64,000 bases of DNA from SABI01 sp964453215 (GTDB taxonomy: Bacteria > Spirochaetota > Spirochaetia > Sphaerochaetales > Sphaerochaetaceae), in contig CAYVRR010000001.1 of NCBI GenBank assembly GCA_964453215.1, forward strand, positions 1 to 64,000, read 5' to 3'. Every line of letters starts with the position of its first letter. Position 1 is the first letter of the stretch. The position numbers were made by a program, and so were the translations under genes. Shown piece after piece: positions 51,371 to 60,656 of the stretch. A model generated the notes under the pieces. The model was not told where the DNA came from. It saw only the letters and a list, made by a program, of their open reading frames with translations, and ran no database searches.

Positions 51371-54300
51371 TTTTTGAACACCCAGGTCCTATTATTTCAC
51401 TTTTCCCACCATGAATTGGAATTACTTGCACTTGTGTCCTTATTCTCTCCCTTAGACCGGCAACGTGGGAGATAATTCCTATGATTTTTCCTGTTTGTTG
51501 AAGTTTTGAGAGTGTCTCTAATGCTGTATCAAGGGCATTCTCATCTAATGTTCCAAATCCTTCATCTAAAAAGAGTGAATCTACCTGAACTTTATTACTA
51601 GACATGTGCGATAGCCCTAAAGCGAGAGCTAGAGAGACAATAAAAGACTCTCCCCCAGAGAGGTTTTTAATAGATCTCACTTCTCCAGCTTGGTAGGAGT
51701 CGATTATTTGTAATTCAAGGGGTTGGTCACTTTTGTGTAGCAATATATAGCGATCACTCATACGATGCAGTTGTTTATTTGCATGATCTACCATTAATTC
51801 GAATGTGATTCCTTGAGCAAATTTCCTATACTTTTTCCCATCAGCAGATCCAATAAGATTGTTAAGATATCTCCAATTGGCAACTACTTTACTTATTTTA
51901 CTTATCTCTTCTTCTTTTTCCCTTCCCCTTTTTTTTATCGTATCATTATGGGTAAGAGTAGTTACTATAGTCGCTTTTTTTTCAACTATTGTTTTGAGTT
52001 CATCGTTACGTGTTGTTATTTTATCAAGGAGTTCATCGCGTGATTCGTGCGTTATTTGTTTAGCTTTCTCCTTTTGAAGTGATACTGTTCTACTTTGAAT
52101 ATTGGCTTTAATAGTTGTATCTCTTTCATCTAAGCTTTTTAACTCACTAGCTAGTTCCTCTCTTTGGGGTAAAGAGAGACGATAGTTGAGAAAATCTTCT
52201 TCATCAGTGAAAGAGAAAGAGGTGAGCTCTTCAATAAAGGATGATTCTTGTAGTGAGAGAGCTATCTCCTCTTTTTCTAACTTTTCACCCACACTAAGGG
52301 CATGTGTGTTGAGTGTGTGAAGGTTTGTGGAGATAGAGGTGAGAAGATCTTTTACGTTCTTTTCCTCACTTTCAGCTTTTTCAATTGCATCAAGAAGGAG
52401 CTTTTCTTGAGTCTCACAATCTTTATCTTGAAATAACTGATAGCGAGTAGTTTTGTTTTTATTATATTCACTCTCTAATATAGTCATGTCTTTGTTAACT
52501 TCTTCTAACCGAGTCTTACTCAAGGTGTTGCTTTGTTCATCTTTTTCTATCTTGTGGATGATATCATCAATATCTTTTGTGATAGAGTTTTTATTATCGA
52601 TGTATCTATTATATGTTTGTACCCTCTCCTTTAAATTTAGTAACAGAGTTTCTTCTTCTAATTCTTCATCTCTTTCAATACCCACTTCAAGGCATTTATT
52701 GTGTAGTATTTCTATTTTTGTAGCTTCCTCTTCTTTAAGCTCTTTGATAGCTTTTTCTAGCTCGTTATGTTGATTTATTTGACTATCTAAGGTGTTTGAG
52801 GCTGTTTTTATTTTCTCTACATGTTCATCTAAGAGCTGTTTCTCTCTCTTTAGTTCATCTTCTTTCTCTGTTATGCTCTCTTGTATTGTTTCAATTGATT
52901 TAATGCGTGTTGTGATGTTTTCGATTTGTATATCGATATCATCTTTTATGGGGATATTTCCTTTTGCATAAGGATGATCTAGTGATCCACATAATGGACA
53001 CGCTAATCCATCTACTAATAGAGTTCGCTCTTTTGCTAAATCATATATTTTATGTTGTAAATTTTTTATCTCTTTTAGGCTATCTCTCTCTCCATAGTAC
53101 TCTTTCAATAGTTTTCCTTGTAATAATTGAGTTAATTCATTGTGTTGAGTGTGTATTGCCTTTTGTAGTTTCTTAAAAGCCTCTTCTTTTCCACTTGAGC
53201 TCTTTTTAAGAGACTCGATAAGTTCTCTTTGTGCGTTAATCGTATTGTGTACTCTCATAGAGTCTATTTCTTTATTATTTATTTTCTTCTTATATTCAGT
53301 TACTGCTTCTGATAATGTTTCAATTCCTGAAAGAGAAGTTATAAGTAGTGCATCTTTCGCATGTTCTAGTAGGTATTGCTTTACATGTTGAATTTCATTT
53401 CTCTTAGTAATTAGTGTACTCTTTTTTGCCTCTATCTCTTTAGTTGTTTTATCTATTACATCCTTTATGGTACCAATTGTTTCTTTTAGTGAGGTGATTA
53501 TAGGTAACTCTGACGCGATTGCTTGGTCTAATGAGCGAACTTGTTTTATCACATTTCGTTCACTTTTTTCTTTATTTTTAGCTTCTACAGTGGTTGCCTC
53601 TCTCTTTTTTAATTCAGTGGCATACTCTTGTTTTTGTATAGTAAGGGTCTCAATCTTTTGTTGTGTCTCCTTAAGGTCTTTTTTATTGGATGATACTGTT
53701 TTTCTTAACTGTGTAAGTTCACTATAGATAATAGCAAGTTCATTTGCTTTGAGGGATGCTGAAAGAAGTTCTCTTTTATGAGTTGCTTCAGTTAATAGAG
53801 GGGCAAGTATTTTTTGCTTTTGATGGTATGAATGAAGCTCTTCTTCTATGCTTTTGATGGTATTAAGCCAATTAAGAGCTTCATTATAAGAAGAGAGCGT
53901 TTCTTTCACTCTTTTCTCTTGTGTTTCATAGAGTGTGATTTGTTCACTATATTCAATTTCTTCTTCTATAGATAGGGGTGTAATCTCTTCTAGTTGAGCT
54001 TTGAGGAGGGTGAGAGTTTCATTCTCACTTTTATGTCTTTCAAATACTGCTTTAGAGATAGTTGTGTACATCTCGGTGCCAGTAATTTGTTCGAGTATTT
54101 TTGATTTCTCTTCAGCACCAGCTTTTAAAAATGAGTCAAAGCTTCCTTGAGCGAGTAATACAGATCTTGTGAATCGATCAAAATCCATTCCTGTTTTATG
54201 TTCGACAACTAATGGGACTAAGCTCCTTTTTGATTCAATAATTGCTTGGGTAGTAACGTCACTAATTTCATGAGTTGCATCTACTAAGTTTCCATCTATC

Positions 54301-54611
54301 TTACCTCTTGCTTTGTGTTGAGCCCAAGAGACTCTAAAGTGACCAAGGGATGAAGTAAATTCAACTTCACTTGAGCACTCAGTAGTTTGACGAGACATAA
54401 TTTCATTTGTACTAGAAGTTATTTTACCTAGGCGTGGAGTTTGGCCGTAGAGGGCGAGGGTTATAGCATCGAGTATTGTTGATTTTCCAGCACCTGTTGG
54501 CCCAGTTAAAGCAAATATCCCATTTTGTTCATACTCGGGATGGGTGAAATCGATTGTCCACTCTCCATACAGGGAGTTAAGGTTCTTAAAGGTAAGAGTG
54601 AGTATCTTCAT
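51354..54611 (-). CDS. sbcC: Exonuclease subunit SbcC (Rad50-like)
   Basis: The SMC-like ATPase partner of SbcD, processing hairpins and blocked DNA ends. 1085 aa: Walker A GPTGAGKST near residue 36, two long coiled-coil arms (about 180-500 and 580-880), the zinc hook Cys538-Pro-Leu-Cys541 between them, and a C-terminal head with signature LSGGESFIV and Walker B SLFLDEGFGTLD. It starts six bases after sbcD ends, so the two are cotranscribed. Its 3' end overlaps the convergent AraC gene by 17 bases. Confidence 0.95.
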   Translation of the reverse strand: MKILTLTFKNLNSLYGEWTIDFTHPEYEQNGIFALTGPTGAGKSTILDAITLALYGQTPRLGKITSSTNEIMSRQTTECSSEVEFTSSLGHFRVSWAQHKARGKIDGNLVDATHEISDVTTQAIIESKRSLVPLVVEHKTGMDFDRFTRSVLLAQGSFDSFLKAGAEEKSKILEQITGTEMYTTISKAVFERHKSENETLTLLKAQLEEITPLSIEEEIEYSEQITLYETQEKRVKETLSSYNEALNWLNTIKSIEEELHSYHQKQKILAPLLTEATHKRELLSASLKANELAIIYSELTQLRKTVSSNKKDLKETQQKIETLTIQKQEYATELKKREATTVEAKNKEKSERNVIKQVRSLDQAIASELPIITSLKETIGTIKDVIDKTTKEIEAKKSTLITKRNEIQHVKQYLLEHAKDALLITSLSGIETLSEAVTEYKKKINNKEIDSMRVHNTINAQRELIESLKKSSSGKEEAFKKLQKAIHTQHNELTQLLQGKLLKEYYGERDSLKEIKNLQHKIYDLAKERTLLVDGLACPLCGSLDHPYAKGNIPIKDDIDIQIENITTRIKSIETIQESITEKEDELKREKQLLDEHVEKIKTASNTLDSQINQHNELEKAIKELKEEEATKIEILHNKCLEVGIERDEELEEETLLLNLKERVQTYNRYIDNKNSITKDIDDIIHKIEKDEQSNTLSKTRLEEVNKDMTILESEYNKNKTTRYQLFQDKDCETQEKLLLDAIEKAESEEKNVKDLLTSISTNLHTLNTHALSVGEKLEKEEIALSLQESSFIEELTSFSFTDEEDFLNYRLSLPQREELASELKSLDERDTTIKANIQSRTVSLQKEKAKQITHESRDELLDKITTRNDELKTIVEKKATIVTTLTHNDTIKKRGREKEEEISKISKVVANWRYLNNLIGSADGKKYRKFAQGITFELMVDHANKQLHRMSDRYILLHKSDQPLELQIIDSYQAGEVRSIKNLSGGESFIVSLALALGLSHMSSNKVQVDSLFLDEGFGTLDENALDTALETLSKLQQTGKIIGIISHVAGLRERIRTQVQVIPIHGGKSEIIGPGCSKTIGTR

Positions 54612-54617
54612 GTTTCA

Positions 54618-55859
54618 TTATTCCTTTAATGTATCATCATTCTCTATTGAGTAGAGAATTTCATCATATAATTGAATAAGTTCTTCTTTATCAGAACCCT
54701 CTATGTTATAAAAATTTAATAGCCTTTCAAACACTTCCCCTTCATCAACATCATCAAGTGTTTCGTTTTTAAAGGATGCTTGTAATATTGATTCGATTAA
54801 TTGAACATCTTTAATTCGTACTATGCTTAAATTAGATCCCTCTACTTGTTCATATAGGGTGTTTTTTGCTTCCATTGCTGTATCATGTTCACTTAACTCT
54901 ATTTCTAGCCACACATCGCTTTGTTCACTAATGAGTGCATCAATTGATGTGCGTATTTCATCAAGTGTGCCAATTAGCCTCATTAAGCGTTGAAATAGTG
55001 GAACGGGGTATCTAGTAATTGTAGGGGTCGTTTCTTCAAATGAGATTATAAGAACCTCTTTTTGCTGATTAGCTTCTTTAAAGCTCATGGGAATGGGGGA
55101 GCCACTATAGCGAAAATGCTCTTTGTTTCCCACCTTTTGTGCACTATGGAGGTGTCCAAGTGCAAGGTAGTCTATGATTGATGGAAAGATCTCTTCACTT
55201 ACTGCTCCAAGAGAACCTACATATAAATCTCTTACCCCATCTCCTTGGGTTACTTTTCCCCCTGCACTAAAGAGGTGCCCCATCGCAATAATTGGTACTT
55301 TTATCTGATGCTCTTTATAATAATGAGCTTGTTTTTCACTGGCAATAGAGCACACTTTTTCATAGTGATCTTTAATACCGAATATAAGTTTATTATCTTT
55401 ATCAGAAGTGGTCTCCCCACTTTCAACAGTTCTAATATCTTTATCTCGAAGGTATGGAACAGCACATATAATTGCTTGTGGTAGGCAAGATGCGTCGTAG
55501 AAGGTTATTACTTCATTTTCGATATTCTCATCTTTAGAGCCCACTACATAGACATGTAGTGTCTCTAGTAGAGCTTTAGGTGCTTCTAAAAAGGTGGGCG
55601 AGTCGTGATTGCCTCCTATTATAACAACACCCTGACAGGAAGATGTTGAGACTTTATAGAGAAACTGATAATAGAGTTGTTGAGAGAGATGGGACGAAAT
55701 GGTGGAGTCAAAGATATCTCCTGCAATGAGTAGGAGGTCAATGTGCTCTTTTTCAATTACAAGGGCTAACCAATCAAGAAAGAGGGTGAATTCTTCATAT
55801 CTTTTTTTTGTGTATAATGTTCTTCCTAGATGCCAATCTGAGGTGTGTAATATCTTCAA
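54618..55859 (-). CDS. sbcD: Exonuclease subunit SbcD (Mre11-like)
   Basis: The Mn-dependent nuclease subunit of SbcCD (413 aa). Metallophosphoesterase motifs are clear: TSDWHLG, LIAGDIFDS, IIGGNHDSP and LGHLHSA. A C-terminal capping region with SIVRIKDVQLIE and an acidic tail contacts SbcC. It starts with TTG at 55859 (reads MKILHTSDWHLG), with AGGAG 11 bases upstream; a TTG start is unusual but no better codon exists before the first motif. Confidence 0.94.
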   Translation of the reverse strand: MKILHTSDWHLGRTLYTKKRYEEFTLFLDWLALVIEKEHIDLLLIAGDIFDSTISSHLSQQLYYQFLYKVSTSSCQGVVIIGGNHDSPTFLEAPKALLETLHVYVVGSKDENIENEVITFYDASCLPQAIICAVPYLRDKDIRTVESGETTSDKDNKLIFGIKDHYEKVCSIASEKQAHYYKEHQIKVPIIAMGHLFSAGGKVTQGDGVRDLYVGSLGAVSEEIFPSIIDYLALGHLHSAQKVGNKEHFRYSGSPIPMSFKEANQQKEVLIISFEETTPTITRYPVPLFQRLMRLIGTLDEIRTSIDALISEQSDVWLEIELSEHDTAMEAKNTLYEQVEGSNLSIVRIKDVQLIESILQASFKNETLDDVDEGEVFERLLNFYNIEGSDKEELIQLYDEILYSIENDDTLKE

Positions 55860-55973
55860 TGTAATCTATACTCCTATCGCTTTATTGTTACACAATTATG
55901 GTGTTGAGTCGATGATAGAGATAATAAAAAATAGAGAAGAATAGTATTGAAAAGATGAAATGATAGCAAAATG

Positions 55974-56008
55974 AAGAGCTCAAAAGTTATTACAACGATT
56001 AAGCTCTT
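55974..56008 (-). terminator. Weak terminator-like hairpin
   Basis: AAGAGCT (55974-55980) and AGCTCTT (56002-56008) form a 7-bp stem with a 21-base loop, followed on the minus strand by CATTTTG. It lies 35 bases after the stop of the membrane-protein gene. Confidence 0.4.
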
Positions 56009-56042
56009 AAAACGATATCTGAAAGATAATAGATTCTAATTC

Positions 56043-57035
56043 TTATGCACTTTTATTACGAGCTTTTAATGTGAGTGCACCGAGAATGATAAAGATGATA
56101 CCACCGACTATAAAGAGGATAGGGGTGAGGTTCATTTTATTAACAGTGAATTTTATAATCTCTTGAAGTGTCTCAGAGGAGAGAGGAAGAGACTCAAGGT
56201 CTGCTCCTACGAGGTTTTGGGTTGTGGAGAGATTAGAGAAGAAATTAATGATGAAAAGAAATGCTCCACCAGAAATGATACTTGTCACACCAAACCATAA
56301 TAAGCCTTTTCCCACTTTCCAAAACAAAATACAAAGGAGTAAAAAGACGAAGATGCCGACCCAAGCAAGAAATCCAAAGGTAGTATTAACAATCTTAAGA
56401 TAATTAGTTGCTGTGCCTGTAGCACCTGGAGCCATATCATCAACAAGGTCTGCAATTATTAAAGAATCGGGTAAACCTAGTTGACCCACAATTTGTTCAG
56501 AAATCATTGGAATATAGGCTCTTGGTGCTCCAAATATTGCAAACAACTCTGCATCAGAATAATTTTCTAATCCAGTTGCAATATTTTGTTTAATCTCAGT
56601 AAGTTTCCCTTTTAAATCAATAACTGCAGTGAGGGTAGCTTTATCGCCATTGAGTAGACCCACTAGGTCGTCACTCACCATCACAGTTTGCTCTTCGATC
56701 CATTCTTTATCTAATGCGTCTGTTATGGCATTTGAGATAAGTTCTACTTGTGAGTCTATAACTGCTTTTTCTTGTGGGTTTGTAATCTCTTTCCCTTGAG
56801 TCAAACCATCAAGGACAATATCTGGAACCATCTCTTTTAGTACATTGTGGACTGTAGTAGATAGCTCATATTCACTCACAACACTTCGGTAGTACGCTTT
56901 ATCTAGCAGCGTTTTGCTTACTCCATTGTACATCATAAATCCCATGGTATAGACGATGAACACAATGGAAAGCAGTATCAATACGATAACTTTAATTGTT
57001 TTCAATAGATCTCTCCTTTTAGGTAGGGTATTCAT
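56043..57035 (-). CDS. Membrane protein of unknown function
   Basis: A 330-aa protein numbered from ATG 57035. One N-terminal helix (about 13-37) is followed by a roughly 180-residue extracytoplasmic region, predicted helical, rich in Val and acidic residues. Three C-terminal helices lie at about 218-242, 250-272 and 303-325, with a short basic tail. I recognise no family. The frame reaches 57077, but ATG 57035 begins just before the first membrane helix; neither start has a ribosome binding site. It is a single gene between sbcD and the tRNA-like sequence. Confidence 0.72.
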   Translation of the reverse strand: MNTLPKRRDLLKTIKVIVLILLSIVFIVYTMGFMMYNGVSKTLLDKAYYRSVVSEYELSTTVHNVLKEMVPDIVLDGLTQGKEITNPQEKAVIDSQVELISNAITDALDKEWIEEQTVMVSDDLVGLLNGDKATLTAVIDLKGKLTEIKQNIATGLENYSDAELFAIFGAPRAYIPMISEQIVGQLGLPDSLIIADLVDDMAPGATGTATNYLKIVNTTFGFLAWVGIFVFLLLCILFWKVGKGLLWFGVTSIISGGAFLFIINFFSNLSTTQNLVGADLESLPLSSETLQEIIKFTVNKMNLTPILFIVGGIIFIILGALTLKARNKSA

Positions 57036-57172
57036 CTGGATAATGAATGGTGACGGTAATCTAGATGATAAATTCATTATAGGGGGAGTTTGTTTGTACT
57101 ACAAGGAAAAAATCGAGATGGAGCAACCTACGAATAATGATGAAGCGATATGTGATAAAAGGAGGAAGATGT

Positions 57173-57246
57173 TGAAGGTAAGGTGAATCGAACCCCTGAC
57201 CTATTGATTGCGAACCAATCGCTCTAGCCACCTGAGCGACACCCCA
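57173..57246 (-). tRNA. tRNA-Ala(CGC)-like sequence with imperfect acceptor stem
   Basis: A 74-base cloverleaf on the minus strand. The D arm is GCTC/GAGC with GG in the loop, and the anticodon stem ATTGG/TCAAT carries loop TTCGCAA (anticodon CGC, alanine). The variable loop is AGGTC and the T loop TTCGATT. A G3-U70-type pair and discriminator A73 fit alanine identity. Defects: T-C at 1-72, G-T at 2-71 and a G-A mismatch in the T stem. CCA is not encoded. A TATAAT box lies almost on its 5' end, which is odd for a working gene. It may be a pseudogene or a diverged tRNA. Confidence 0.6.
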
Positions 57247-57330
57247 CATTATAGTTACGCTGTGAGCACGTATGAATTGTTAGTCAAGATAAGAATGATT
57301 GTTCTCTATATTTTTTATGAGGCTATGTTG

Positions 57331-57370
57331 TAGAAAAGAACACCTGCAAAGAAAGTTCCCTGCAGGTGTT
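57331..57370 (-). terminator. Terminator of the aminotransferase gene
   Basis: A perfect 10-bp stem AACACCTGCA/TGCAGGTGTT with a 12-base loop, followed on the minus strand by CTTTTCTA. It lies 54 bases after the aminotransferase stop. Confidence 0.72.
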
Positions 57371-57423
57371 ATGTATTAATATGATATTCTATTTTTTTAG
57401 ATACTTCTCTACTATCTTTTAAT

Positions 57424-58713
57424 CTAAAATATCTCACTAGCAGCTTGATATACAATTTTTAGTAAATCTTCTATATCTTCAATATCTGTACTACTAAAAG
57501 CTAATCGTAAATATTTATTTTTGATAGATATCGTTCCAACTTCATATTTTTCAAGTAGATAGAGACGAAGCTCTTCTGCATCCCCTTTGCATGTGAAAGC
57601 CATAAAGTAGCCAGAGTTAAATGGAAGTGGGACGAGGTATTCATTTCCTTCATACGCTCTAAGAGTTTTGTTAAGAAGGTTGTAGCGAACTCTCATTTTT
57701 TCAATTCCAGCTCTCTTTTCTTCTAGGTATGTTTTACTTTGAATTGCTGAAAGGAGGATTGATTGGGCTGGTTTTGAACAAGAACTTACGTTTCCTCTAA
57801 TGGCTCCCATTGTTTTTTTCACAAGAGCTTCATAATGGGCATGAGTGAGCCCTTTACTATTGAAAGTAATAAACCCAACTCTGAAGCCCCACACCATCTC
57901 TTCTTTTGTTGCAGCATCTCCTTTGACTGTGAAGATATTTTCATGAGCATCACTCAGAAGTGCAAATAGAGACTCCTTACATACATCTTCTTCAAAGAAA
58001 AGGCCAAAATATGCATCATCTGTGAAAATAAGGAGTTTCTTTCCACTATCTGCTTTTTTGATGAGCATTTCAACAAGTTCTTTGGCTTCATCTTTTGTTG
58101 GAGAGTAGCCTGTTGGGTTATTTGGGAAATTAAGGATAAGAGCTACCCTATTCCCTTTTGAACTATCTATTGCTTTTTCTAATCCACGCACATTAAGATT
58201 CATTTTTTCATCAAATAATGGGGTCGTAATAGTTGTTGCTTCACGCTGTTCTGTGAATATGAGGTTGTAGTTTCCCCAATAAAAATCAGGAACAATCACT
58301 TCATCTCCTTTATCAAGGAAGAGGGAGAATGCAATGCTAAGGGCATGAGTGAGTCCTGCTGTTACAACAGGAAGGCTTGTGAGTTTTCCTTTTAGTGATG
58401 GGTTCTTTCTTACCATCTCTTCTAGCCATATCTTTCTTAAACCAGGATCTCCTGCTGTTGGAGCATAAGGGAAAATCTCGTTGACAGAGAGGTTTTTTGT
58501 AAATCCATTAAGAACAGATGGGATATGTAAGGCATCATTATGTTCTGTTGCAATGCCAATTGTGGCGTTATAGCGATGTGCTTTTTGTTTTGCTTCTGCC
58601 GATTGGCTAATAATTCCTTTTGGGAAATACATTCTCTTTCCATAATCGCTCAATAATTGTGAGATAATGGTTCCTTCTAAAATTTCATTTAGTTCTGTTG
58701 CTAATGGGTTCAT
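57424..58713 (-). CDS. PLP-dependent aminotransferase, class I/II fold
   Basis: A 429-aa fold-type I aminotransferase. The family marks are NFPNNPTGYSP, TDDAYFGLFFEED with the pyridine-binding Asp-x-x-Tyr, and KGDAATKEEMVWGFRVGF, where the lysine forms the PLP Schiff base. An aspartate- or aromatic-type amino acid is the likely donor, but specificity cannot be read. AGGAGG lies five bases before the ATG. It stands alone, divergent from the HAD gene. Confidence 0.9.
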   Translation of the reverse strand: MNPLATELNEILEGTIISQLLSDYGKRMYFPKGIISQSAEAKQKAHRYNATIGIATEHNDALHIPSVLNGFTKNLSVNEIFPYAPTAGDPGLRKIWLEEMVRKNPSLKGKLTSLPVVTAGLTHALSIAFSLFLDKGDEVIVPDFYWGNYNLIFTEQREATTITTPLFDEKMNLNVRGLEKAIDSSKGNRVALILNFPNNPTGYSPTKDEAKELVEMLIKKADSGKKLLIFTDDAYFGLFFEEDVCKESLFALLSDAHENIFTVKGDAATKEEMVWGFRVGFITFNSKGLTHAHYEALVKKTMGAIRGNVSSCSKPAQSILLSAIQSKTYLEEKRAGIEKMRVRYNLLNKTLRAYEGNEYLVPLPFNSGYFMAFTCKGDAEELRLYLLEKYEVGTISIKNKYLRLAFSSTDIEDIEDLLKIVYQAASEIF

Positions 58714-58816
58714 GAAATCCTCCTACGTATTTAGTATCTTCTCACTATCATACAGGGAGAAAGAGCTTTAGTGAAGAAAATCTTTTAACCTTTTTTTACG
58801 TAGTGAGATTAATGAG

Positions 58817-58846
58817 TTGACCCATCTCATCTTCTTTTAGTATGGT
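58817..58846 (+). promoter_or_regulatory. Promoter of the HAD gene, near-leaderless
   Basis: TTGACC (58817-58822), an 18-base spacer and TATGGT (58841-58846), ending eight bases before the ATG at 58855, without a Shine-Dalgarno. Confidence 0.55.
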
Positions 58847-58854
58847 AGCTTGAT

Positions 58855-59598
58855 ATGAACAACAACAAACTCACTACAATTTTATTTGATCTAGATGGTA
58901 CGTTACTCCCTTTTAATGATGAAACATTTATGGAGGGGTATATCTCTTTATTTGCTTTAAAGTGTGAAAGCCTAGGTATTGATGCTCATAGAGGGGTATC
59001 TGCTCTTTTTAAAGGGTTAGAAGCAATGAGAGATAATGATGGCTCAATGACAAATGAGAAAGTGTTTTGGAAGGAGTTTTTCTCATCATTAGGGGGGTAT
59101 AAAGAAGAAGTATTTCAAAGTTTTATCACCTTTTATTCAACAGAATTTCCCTCCCTTATTGCAACAACTTTTCCTTCCCCTTTAGCAAAAAAAATTGTGA
59201 AAGAGGTAAAAGATAAGGGTTATCGCCTTGTTTTAGCAACAACTCCTGTGTTTCCCCGAGCTGGAACTTTGGAAAGAATGAAATGGGCTGATCTTGATAG
59301 TGATGATTTTGAGATTATTACTACCTATGAAAATTACTCATATACGAAACCAAAGTTAGGATATTATTACCAGATATTTTCAGAGATGGGTGTTCAAAGT
59401 AGCGAAGTGTTGATGATTGGAAATAATATTGAAGAAGATGGAGTGATTGTTGAAACGGGTGCAAGATGTATATTTGTTGCAGACCATCTTATTAGTAATA
59501 ATGATGTTGATATCTCTGATTTTGAAATGTACTCCCTCAGTGGTCTCTATGAATTTGTGAAAAATCTCCCCGTAGCATATAGAAAGGAAGAGTTGTAA
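58855..59598 (+). CDS. HAD-superfamily hydrolase
   Basis: A 247-aa phosphatase-like protein. Motif I FDLDGTLLPF has the nucleophile Asp12 and the acid Asp14; motif II is the ATTPVF Thr; the Lys of SYTKPK is motif III; motif IV is MIGNNIEEDG. A helical cap lies between motifs I and II. The substrate is unknown. It shares one base with the next gene (TAATG), so it is cotranscribed with the EamA transporter. Confidence 0.9.
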   Translation: MNNNKLTTILFDLDGTLLPFNDETFMEGYISLFALKCESLGIDAHRGVSALFKGLEAMRDNDGSMTNEKVFWKEFFSSLGGYKEEVFQSFITFYSTEFPSLIATTFPSPLAKKIVKEVKDKGYRLVLATTPVFPRAGTLERMKWADLDSDDFEIITTYENYSYTKPKLGYYYQIFSEMGVQSSEVLMIGNNIEEDGVIVETGARCIFVADHLISNNDVDISDFEMYSLSGLYEFVKNLPVAYRKEEL

Positions 59599-60536
59599 TG
59601 GGTGAACTTCTTCAAAAAGAATCAATCCTAAAAAGGCCAATAGTTGCTTATCCATTAGCTGTATTTTGTACAATACTGTGGGGGAGTGCTTTTCCTACTA
59701 TCAAGTTAGGGTATGAGCTATTTAATGTTCCACAGCACGATGTTCCCTCAATTCTTGCATTTGCTGGCTCTCGTTTTGCCTTAGCTGGAATACTTGTCCT
59801 CATATTTAGATATTTTATACAACTGAAATCTAAAGAAACAGATAAAGTGCACTTGAAAATTGATCAGTGGGTAAAGATTGGGTTACTTGGTCTTCTTCAA
59901 ACAACAGCTGTCTATATTTTCTTTTATATCTCTATTTCATATTTATCAGGGGCAAAGAGTTCTATTATAAATTCAATTTCAGTATTTTTTAGTGCCATAT
60001 TTGCCCACATATTTTTTAGTGATGATAAGATATCTAAGCAAAAACTTATTGGTATTCTCTTAGGATTTAGTGCAGTTGTTTTAGTAAATTATGAGGTTGG
60101 TTTGGGTTTTGATGCTAAGTTGAAAGGAGAGGGCTTCATGGTTATTGCGGCTATTTTTGTCTCTCTCTCTTTCATTGTGAGTAAGCGTCTCACAAAAGTT
60201 GCTGATGGGATGCTCATTGCAGGTTCTCAGTTAACTTTTGGTGGTCTCGTTTTATTAGCAATTGGCCTGTTATTAGGGGGCTCTTTCCCAACAGGTCCAA
60301 TGAGTGCATACCTATTGTTACTCTATTTATCTAGTTTATCAGCTGTAGCATTTTCTATTTGGACAAGTTTATTGAAGTACCACAAGGTAAGTAGCATCAC
60401 GATATATCACTTCTTAGTTCCGATAGTAGGTTCTCTTTTATCAGTAGTAATCCTGAAAGAGAAAGTTTTTCAGATTCAATACCTTATTGCACTACCATCT
60501 GTTGCAACAGGGATCTACTTAGTGAATAAAGATTAA
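59598..60536 (+). CDS. EamA/DMT-family transporter
   Basis: A 312-aa inner-membrane protein with ten predicted helices in two EamA repeats (about 15-165 and 175-310). The repeat motifs FCTILWGSAFPTIKLG and SISVFFSAIFAHIFFSDDKIS are typical. Members export amino acids or other metabolites. It overlaps the HAD gene by one base, and the pair suggests dephosphorylation followed by export. A strong hairpin follows. Confidence 0.9.
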   Translation: MGELLQKESILKRPIVAYPLAVFCTILWGSAFPTIKLGYELFNVPQHDVPSILAFAGSRFALAGILVLIFRYFIQLKSKETDKVHLKIDQWVKIGLLGLLQTTAVYIFFYISISYLSGAKSSIINSISVFFSAIFAHIFFSDDKISKQKLIGILLGFSAVVLVNYEVGLGFDAKLKGEGFMVIAAIFVSLSFIVSKRLTKVADGMLIAGSQLTFGGLVLLAIGLLLGGSFPTGPMSAYLLLLYLSSLSAVAFSIWTSLLKYHKVSSITIYHFLVPIVGSLLSVVILKEKVFQIQYLIALPSVATGIYLVNKD

Positions 60537-60548
60537 TTATTAGGTAGT

Positions 60549-60576
60549 TAGTAGAGCTCTCCATAGAGCTCTACTA
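60549..60576. terminator. Perfect 12-bp hairpin between convergent genes
   Basis: TAGTAGAGCTCT (60549-60560) and AGAGCTCTACTA (60565-60576) pair without mismatch around CCAT. It starts 12 bases after the EamA gene stop and lies 80 bases from the convergent ATPase gene end. No T-run follows, so termination is inferred from place and stability only. Confidence 0.55.
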
Positions 60577-60656
60577 GCGAAATGCCTCTTTGGAAGTGGG
60601 AAAATTCATTGAAACAAATCTTATGAACCATCTGCTTAATTAGTCTTCTTTAAAGG

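Noticed and set aside
51813..53727. Many open frames antisense to sbcC
   Set aside because: They are mirror frames of coiled-coil coding sequence, rich in Ser/Phe/Leu, without ribosome binding sites.
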